Source of the DNA: an uncultured Collinsella sp.
Lineage (GTDB): Bacteria; Actinomycetota; Coriobacteriia; Coriobacteriales; Coriobacteriaceae
DNA length: 7,818 bases
Assembly (NCBI GenBank): GCA_900551195.1
Contig: URVD01000079.1
Coordinates: forward strand, 1-7,818
Direction of reading: 5' to 3'
The position numbers and the translations under genes are program-made. The notes beneath the pieces are model-generated. The model was not told the origin of the DNA, did not search any database, and saw only the letters and a program-made list of their open reading frames with translations. Each line of letters opens with the position of its first letter. Within the stretch, counting starts at the first letter, position 1. Below, in pieces: positions 4,445-7,818 of this stretch.

Positions 4445-6520
4445 TTAACGCAGGTACGCCTTTGCGTTGCCCAGGCTGTAGGCAATCGTCGAGCCGTTGT
4501 GCAGCAGCGACGACGCCTGCGGGGTAATCGCGCCGGTAATACCCAATGCCAACAGCGCCGAATTGGTGAGCATCACCTTAGAGTAGGAGCTCGTCAGACG
4601 ATCAACGAGGCCCTGACTCATGCGGCGCAGGCGCACGATCGCGGCAAGATCCGTATCGGTCAGGATGATATCGGCGACCTCCTTGGCGATGTCGCTTCCG
4701 CCACCCATGGCCAGGCCCACGTCGGCCAGGCCCAGCGCCGGTGAGTCGTTGACGCCGTCGCCCACCATGGCAACGTGGCGCCCCTCGCTCTTAATGCGCT
4801 CCACATACGCGTATTTGTCCTCGGGCAGCAGCTCGGCCTTAAACTCGTCGACACCCGCCTCGCGCGCGATGCGCTCGGCCGTGCGCTCGGAGTCACCCGT
4901 GAGCATGACCACGTGCTTGACGCCCAGCGCATGCAGGTCGGCAATGGCCTCGCGGACCCCGGCCTTGAGCGGATCTTCGATGCCGAGCACGCCGACGACC
5001 TTTCCATCGACCGCCAGATACAGCGGCGACAGGCCCTGCATCTGGGACTCAATGCGCTCCTTAATGTCGGAATCGAGCTGCGCGCTCTCGTCTTCAAACA
5101 CAAAGTGTGCCGAGCCGATAATCGCGCGACGCCCCTCGATGGACGAAGCGATGCCGTGCGCCACGATGTACTCGACGGCGGCATGGCGCTCTCGGTGCTC
5201 GAGCCCGCGCTCGCGGGCGGCGTTGACCACGGCACGCGCCACAGGATGCGGGAAATGCTCCTCCAGGCAGGCAGAAAGGCGCAGGACCTCGTCCTCGCTC
5301 CAGCCGTCGGTCGTCAGCACACAAGCCAGGCGCGGCTGCGCCTCGGTCAGCGTGCCGGTCTTATCAAACACAATGGTGTCGGCCTTGGCAAACGACTCAA
5401 AGTACTTCGCGCCCTTGACCATGACGCCCATCTTGGCGGCATCGCTCATGGCGGTCATGACGGCGACGGAACCCGTGAGCTTGAGTGCGCACGAGTAGTC
5501 GACCATCAGCGCCGCCGAGGTCTTGATGAGGCTGCGGGTGGTAAGCGCAACAAGACCCGCGAGCAGGAAGTTCCACGGGACGATCTTGTTGGCGAGGTCT
5601 TCCATGTGCGACTGGCCCTCGGACTTGAGCGAGTCGGCCGTCTGCACGAGCGAGACGATCGAGCGCAGTTTGGTTTGCGCCGTATTGGCGCGCACGCGCA
5701 CCAAGATGCTGCCGTCTTCCACGACGGTTCCGGCGAACACGTCGTCGCCCACGCTGCGTTCGACGGCCAGCGGCTCGCCGGTCAGGGTCGCCTGGTTGAC
5801 CATAGCGCTCCCCTGCTCGACAACACCGTCGATGCAAATGGACATGCCAGTACGCACGGCCACCAAGTCGCCGGGCTCGAGCTCGGCGGCGGCAACGCTT
5901 ACCTCGATGTCGCCGACGACCTTTTGCGCCTTATCGGGCACATCGAGCAGCGAGTTGATGAGCTCGTTTTCGCTCATGGCGCGGGTGTAGTCCTCGAGCA
6001 GCTCGCCCACGTTGAGCAGGAACATCGTCTGGCCTGCGGTGTCGACATCACGTTTGACGAACGAAATGCCGATGGCCGAAGCGTCGAGCACGGGAACGGT
6101 CAGGCGCGGCTGCGCGAGCTCATGAAGGGCAGCGCGCAAAAAGGTCATGTAACCGGCTACGACAAACACCGCACGCAGGGGCGTGGGCAAAAACCAGCGA
6201 CGCGCGTAATGGGCACCGACGAGTGTCGCTAGGTCCATAACGAGTTTGTGCTTGCGCGGCTCAAGCTGCATCACGTAACCCGTCTTTGCGTCGGCAATGG
6301 CCTGAGCGTCGAGCGCACCGACGGCGGCCAGCACGCTCGCGCGGCGCGGCTCATCGTATTCGAGCGCCATCTGGCCGATGCGGCCGTAGACGCGCACCTT
6401 GTGCACGCCGTCGATGTCGCCGCCAAGCTTAAGAAGTGCATCGAGATCGCTCTCTGGCACAGGACCCGCCAATTGAAGACGGGTCCTGCCGGGGATCTCG
6501 CTAATAATCGAGAATCTCAT
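4445..6520 (-). CDS. P1B-type metal-transporting ATPase with Ser-Cys-Ala in place of CPx (CtpC-like)
   Basis: This 691-aa membrane pump uses ATP to move a metal ion, probably outward. The N-terminus has no CXXC metal domain; it carries IPGRTRLQL (9-17) in a ferredoxin-like segment. Membrane segments are likely near 93-108, 113-131, 141-155, 160-178, 312-330 and 333-358, with two more near 645-690. The actuator motif is TGEP (247-250). The phosphorylation site is DKTGTLT (Asp386). Further motifs are HP (425-426), TGD (541-543) and GDGVNDSPA (587-595). At the transport site in the sixth segment, DYSCALK (341-347) replaces the usual CPC or SPC. The C-terminus has LLHNGSTIAYSLGNAKAYL. This overall form recalls mycobacterial CtpC, a Zn/Mn-linked pump; the metal here is unknown. 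The ATG start at 6520 has only a weak AGG site, and the gene follows the small membrane gene by 18 bases. Confidence 0.93.
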   Translation of the reverse strand: MRFSIISEIPGRTRLQLAGPVPESDLDALLKLGGDIDGVHKVRVYGRIGQMALEYDEPRRASVLAAVGALDAQAIADAKTGYVMQLEPRKHKLVMDLATLVGAHYARRWFLPTPLRAVFVVAGYMTFLRAALHELAQPRLTVPVLDASAIGISFVKRDVDTAGQTMFLLNVGELLEDYTRAMSENELINSLLDVPDKAQKVVGDIEVSVAAAELEPGDLVAVRTGMSICIDGVVEQGSAMVNQATLTGEPLAVERSVGDDVFAGTVVEDGSILVRVRANTAQTKLRSIVSLVQTADSLKSEGQSHMEDLANKIVPWNFLLAGLVALTTRSLIKTSAALMVDYSCALKLTGSVAVMTAMSDAAKMGVMVKGAKYFESFAKADTIVFDKTGTLTEAQPRLACVLTTDGWSEDEVLRLSACLEEHFPHPVARAVVNAARERGLEHRERHAAVEYIVAHGIASSIEGRRAIIGSAHFVFEDESAQLDSDIKERIESQMQGLSPLYLAVDGKVVGVLGIEDPLKAGVREAIADLHALGVKHVVMLTGDSERTAERIAREAGVDEFKAELLPEDKYAYVERIKSEGRHVAMVGDGVNDSPALGLADVGLAMGGGSDIAKEVADIILTDTDLAAIVRLRRMSQGLVDRLTSSYSKVMLTNSALLALGITGAITPQASSLLHNGSTIAYSLGNAKAYLR

Positions 6521-6538
6521 AGTTTGTGCCTGGGAGCG

Positions 6539-6784
6539 TTACTCGGCTGCCTCGTCAGCAGCGGCCTCGCTCTGGGTGATGTAAGCAGCCTCGGCAACCA
6601 TGTCGTCGACATTAGCCTTGGCCTGCTCGACCATGTCCTGGTAGCCGTTCTTGATGCGCATACCGCACGCAATACCCTGCACGCAGGCATTCTTGACCGG
6701 AGCGCTGGTAAGCAGCTTGATGCCGGCCGTGCCAAGCAGAAAACCGCCACCGACAAGCAGGGTATTGAACGTCGACTTCTTCAT
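6539..6784 (-). CDS. Small membrane-anchored partner of the metal ATPase (PacL/DUF1490-like or DUF6110-like)
   Basis: The 81-aa product begins MKKSTFNTLLVGGGFLLGTA, with one hydrophobic helix at about residues 7-26. A short IKLLTSAPVKNACVQGIACGMR segment (27-48) follows. The rest is a charged helix with regular Ala and Glu, ending in an acidic EAAADEAAE tail. This order (membrane helix, AP-K-A motif, Ala/Glu helix) resembles the small PacL/DUF1490 proteins encoded next to CtpC, CtpG and CtpV in mycobacteria. Those proteins scaffold the pump and bind metal. Unlike PacL1 it has no His/Asp-rich metal-binding end, although two Cys (near 39 and 45) follow the helix. The start at 6784 has GGGAG seven bases upstream; the longer frame from 6844 lacks support. 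It is the first gene of the operon. Family assignment is from memory, not a search. Confidence 0.72.
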   Translation of the reverse strand: MKKSTFNTLLVGGGFLLGTAGIKLLTSAPVKNACVQGIACGMRIKNGYQDMVEQAKANVDDMVAEAAYITQSEAAADEAAE

Positions 6785-6941
6785 GTTGCTTCTCCCTTTT
6801 GCCGCATTGGACGCGGCATGGTGCTTCAGCACCCGAGTAAACAAGTTTGCTCGAGCACGCTTTTGAAATATCTCAATTTTATCTAACTATCTAGGTCAGC
6901 CATGGCTAACCTTTTGAAAATTAACGATGCGGAGTAACCGA
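6785..6941 (-). promoter_or_regulatory. Upstream region of the metal-export operon, with operator-like palindrome and leader hairpins
   Basis: A 20-bp palindrome with one mismatched pair, AGGTTAGCCATGGCTGACCT on the minus strand (6893-6912), is the best operator candidate. Its half-site AGGTTAG resembles that of DtxR/IdeR-type metal repressors, but the spacing is wider. Possible -10 elements (TTAGAT or TAAAAT, 6876-6886) lie just downstream of it. Further down are TGCTCGAGCA (6848-6857), the hairpin GGTGCT-TC-AGCACC (6820-6833), and GCCGC/GCGGC (6801-6817) just before the ribosome site. A firm promoter cannot be assigned. Confidence 0.5.
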
Positions 6942-6972
6942 TTGTCAATGTGACAAAGGGACTGTCCCTTTG
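6942..6972. repeat. Two interlocked perfect palindromes
   Basis: TTGTCA-ATG-TGACAA (6942-6956) overlaps by three bases the 19-bp palindrome CAAAGGGACTGTCCCTTTG (6954-6972). The second lies 7 bases after the stop of the ABC gene and could act as its terminator hairpin, but no T run follows on the minus strand. The minus strand of the first contains TTGACA, a possible -35. It may also be a dispersed palindromic repeat. Confidence 0.7.
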
Positions 6973-6979
6973 CCCCTTC

Positions 6980-7818
6980 TTACAACTGCCAGGTAGCTGC
7001 TTCCTTTTGCAGCGCCACCATGCGGGCGAATTCTCCACCTGCCGCCTTGAGTTGCGCCGGAGCACCCTGCTCGGCTACCACACCATCCTTGAGCACAACG
7101 ATCTTATCGGCATTTTCTACCGTGCGCATACGGTGGGCGATCACGATAACCGTCTTGCCTGCGAGCAGGCGGGAAAGCGCCTGCTGCACCACGGTCTCGT
7201 TCTCCACATCCAAACTCGCCGTCGCCTCGTCCAGCAACACGATCGGCGCGTCTTTGAGCAGCGCACGGGCGATGGAGATTCGTTGGCGCTCGCCACCGGA
7301 CAGCTTGGAGCCGTTCTCGCCAATCATGGTGTCATAGCCCTGTGGCATGTGGCTCACAAACCCGTCGCAGTTGGCGGCATGCGCGGCAGCAAGCACTTCC
7401 TCATCGGTGGCATCGCGACGACCAAGACGAATGTTGCCCATCACCGTGTCGTCAAAGAGCAGCACGTCTTGGAACACGATGGCGTAGTCGCGCAGCAGCA
7501 CCTCGGGGTCTACGCTCGCAACATCCACGCCGCCCACGGTGACCGTGCCTTCGGTGGCGTCCCAAAAGCGCGCGGCCAGGCGGCTCACCGTGGACTTACC
7601 GGAGCCCGAAGGACCTACCAGGGCCGTGACCTCGCCCTCCTTGGCCATGAAGCTTACATCGGTCAAGATCTTCTCGCCTGCGCGTCCGTCCTCCCCTGCA
7701 CCATAGCCAAATGCAACGTGATCGAACACCACGTCATGGCCCACGGGCTCAAACTTTTCGCTCCCCCGCGCCACGGGCTCCTCCATGATGGAGCGCATGA
7801 GCTTGGCCGACGACTCGG
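6980..7818 (-). CDS. ABC exporter, ATP-binding domain (5' part beyond window)
   Basis: This is the nucleotide-binding half of a membrane exporter; the frame stays open to the right edge, so the transmembrane domain lies outside. From the visible ESSAKLMRSIMEEPVA linker the motifs run in order, numbered from the Met at 7798. Walker A is GPSGSGKST (62-70). The Q-loop is FQDVLLFDDTV. The signature is LSGGERQR (166-173). Walker B is IVLLDEATAS. The H-loop is IAHRMRTV (His222). All catalytic residues are intact. The EEPVARG linker and the LLFDDTVMGNIRLG segment are typical of fused TMD-NBD exporters of the MdlB/MsbA/ABCB type, often encoded as heterodimer pairs. The substrate is unknown. The Met at 7798 is internal, not a start. 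It is separated from the metal-export operon by a palindromic spacer. Confidence 0.93.
   Translation of the reverse strand, partial: ESSAKLMRSIMEEPVARGSEKFEPVGHDVVFDHVAFGYGAGEDGRAGEKILTDVSFMAKEGEVTALVGPSGSGKSTVSRLAARFWDATEGTVTVGGVDVASVDPEVLLRDYAIVFQDVLLFDDTVMGNIRLGRRDATDEEVLAAAHAANCDGFVSHMPQGYDTMIGENGSKLSGGERQRISIARALLKDAPIVLLDEATASLDVENETVVQQALSRLLAGKTVIVIAHRMRTVENADKIVVLKDGVVAEQGAPAQLKAAGGEFARMVALQKEAATWQL

Noticed and set aside
4775..6232. Plus-strand frame of 485 codons
   Set aside because: It is a shadow of the P-type ATPase, whose catalytic motifs are all in the minus-strand frame.
7798..7798. Met at 7798 as the start of the ABC protein
   Set aside because: The frame continues upstream to the edge with a typical exporter linker (ESSAKL), so this Met is internal.

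Overview
The window comes from a GC-rich bacterial chromosome. The rplM-rpsI pair, the tmRNA, the style of the small genes and the intergenic repeats together suggest a gut Coriobacteriia member, most likely Collinsella or a close relative. That placement is inference from recall; no search was run. Most genes lie on the minus strand; the one clear plus-strand gene is a short orphan at 2943-3377.

Region by region (plus-strand coordinates): rpsI starts at 182 and is cut by the left edge, and its last bases do not look like ribosomal protein S9. Upstream of it lie rplM (185-628) with its own promoter and leader, then a patatin-like acyl hydrolase (786-1664). A gene-free stretch (1681-2340) holds five left arms of a degenerate palindromic repeat with a period of about 62 bp (1752-2012). 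It also holds two 37-bp direct repeats carrying inverted copies of the tmRNA T-arm, several short hairpins, and the ssrA terminator. The tmRNA gene ssrA occupies 2342-2705. A divergent promoter serves the orphan 144-aa gene. A type II toxin-antitoxin pair follows, with a RelB/DinJ-like antitoxin, a PIN-domain toxin, and a clear promoter with a palindromic operator. Next is an operon of a small PacL/DUF1490-like membrane protein and a P1B-type metal ATPase in which the usual CPx motif reads Ser-Cys-Ala. A palindrome-rich spacer then separates this operon from the ATPase half of an ABC exporter that runs off the right edge.

The genes fall into separate jobs: ribosome synthesis (rplM-rpsI), ribosome rescue (ssrA), lipid hydrolysis, an autoregulated toxin-antitoxin module, and metal export. 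The most interesting units are the ATPase plus its small membrane partner, which recalls the mycobacterial CtpC-PacL1 arrangement, and the structured repeats beside ssrA. In the repeats, paired positions in the stem change together between units. No complete new defence or secretion system is visible.
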